A DNA stretch of 6,733 bases from NCBI GenBank assembly GCA_047610145.1, contig JBLFZF010000141.1, positions 1 to 6,733 of the forward strand, written 5' to 3'. Positions 6,155 through 6,733 of the stretch are shown here, piece by piece (position 1 is the first letter of the stretch; each line of letters begins with the position of its first letter). The translations under genes were made by a program, and so were the position numbers. The notes beneath the pieces were generated by a model that did no database searches, was not told where the DNA came from, and worked only from the letters and a program-made list of their open reading frames with translations. Origin of the DNA: CAJXZP01 sp047610145 (lineage in GTDB: Bacteria > Bacteroidota > Bacteroidia > Flavobacteriales_G > Salibacteraceae).

Positions 6155-6365
6155 TTAATAGTTAGAATTAAAAAAGATTAAATAGTAACTAGAATATAGT
6201 AAGTGCTTAGAATTTTATTTTTTTTAAAATTTAAGCTTTTACGGAAAGTCACGAGAATCGCATAGAAAAAAATATAACGTACAAATACTCAAATACGAGA
6301 ATTTTGATAACATCTAAAAGGTTAGCTTTTTTTTGGCGCTGGCAAAGCGGTTGGAAATTGAGTTT

Positions 6366-6399
6366 AAAAATAAATGCCATAAAAGGCATTTAAATTTTT
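6366..6399. terminator. Hairpin with flanking A/T runs, possible bidirectional terminator
   Basis: A perfect 8-bp inverted repeat, TAAATGCC (6371-6378) and GGCATTTA (6385-6392), encloses a 6-nt loop. AAAAA precedes it (6366-6370) and AATTTTT follows (6393-6399). Read on the minus strand, the stem is followed at once by TTTTT, fitting the end of a leftward transcript from a gene right of the window; on the plus strand the T-run begins two bases after the stem. Confidence 0.55.
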
Positions 6400-6431
6400 A
6401 AAAAACAATCTATCGCATTGGCGTGCGGCAA

Positions 6432-6463
6432 TTTTACATAACGTCAAATTATAATACATAATG
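6432..6463 (+). repeat. TTTTACATAA repeat, copy b, with a second ACATAATG
   Basis: TTTTACATAACG (6432-6443) is followed by ACATAATG (6456-6463). Its TTACATAACG is the exact reverse complement of 255-264 in the left-side direct repeat, and downstream bases keep partial similarity (CA.AA..TTATA..AC). This suggests the same repeat family on both sides of the locus, in opposite orientation. Confidence 0.42.
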
Positions 6464-6549
6464 TTTTATAAACTCTGCGAAGCAAACCGATTAATAGTTT
6501 GATGACCCAAGTTCCAATTATTCTTATGAAAACTAATGCTTCTGGGATA

Positions 6550-6560
6550 TTTTACATAAT
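6550..6560 (+). repeat. TTTTACATAA repeat, copy c
   Basis: TTTTACATAAT followed by AGAATTATAACTTAC, resembling the AATTATAATAC that follows copy b. Copies b and c are 118 bp apart. Assignment is tentative because of base composition. Confidence 0.38.
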
Positions 6561-6733
6561 ATAGAATTATAACTTACAAATGGATTTCTCTTATAAAAAC
6601 AAAATGTAACATTTGTATTATAATTTACAATAGGTAAAATAGAAAACAACACATAAAATGCTGATTTTTAATATTTCAGCTATTTTTTTATTCTTAAATC
6701 AAAAAAAAGTCCTAAAATTTTTTTTACACTTTC

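Larger units (their letters stand above)
5835..6733. other. Long AT-rich gene-poor region
   Basis: About 900 bp upstream of the alkylation operon contain no open frame that I can support on either strand; open runs are under about 40 codons. Seen here: a hairpin with flanking A/T runs (6366-6399), three TTTTACATAA-type repeats, many homopolymer runs, and two GC-richer patches (around 6333-6360 and 6414-6430). The pattern suits a junction between gene blocks or decayed DNA. No tRNA, rRNA or CRISPR array is visible. Confidence 0.6.

Overview
The window looks like chromosomal DNA from a Bacteroidota bacterium, most likely a Flavobacteriaceae member. The reasons are AT-rich intergenic DNA, the lack of clear Shine-Dalgarno sites, promoters of the TTTG / TAnnTTTG type, signal peptides ending in AQ, and a DUF5916 outer-membrane protein. 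All five complete repair and envelope operon genes plus a small secreted-protein gene lie on the minus strand, so the locus reads from right to left.

From right to left: a gene-poor, very AT-rich stretch (5835-6733) holds one hairpin terminator and several TTTTACATAA-type repeats. Next comes a four-gene DNA-alkylation-response operon (5773 to 3310). Its genes encode an AraC-HTH/O6-methylguanine-DNA methyltransferase fusion (Ada without its N-terminal sensor), a PF09859-type 2OG-Fe(II) oxygenase, a stand-alone Ada metal-binding domain protein, and an AlkB-family dioxygenase. Then come two separately promoted envelope genes: a 107-residue secreted protein of unknown function (3161-2838) and a 731-residue DUF5916 outer-membrane protein (2748-553). 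The left 550 bases hold the possible 3' end of a plus-strand gene, two copies of a ~59-bp direct repeat, and otherwise no recognisable gene.

The most notable observation is a shared promoter module. The same 15 bases (GCAAGAATCGGGTTT on the minus strand) occur just upstream of the alkylation operon, the small secreted gene and the DUF5916 gene. In each case the first base of the motif is exactly 35 bp from the first base of the -7-like box, and the motif abuts or overlaps the -33 position. This geometry is that of a class-II activator site. The motif begins with GCAA, as the B box of the E. coli Ada operator does. The simplest model is a flavobacterial Ada box controlling both the repair operon and two envelope genes, with the split Ada (sensor domain and HTH/methyltransferase on separate polypeptides) as the regulator. 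The DNA pattern is seen directly; the identity of the regulator is inference.
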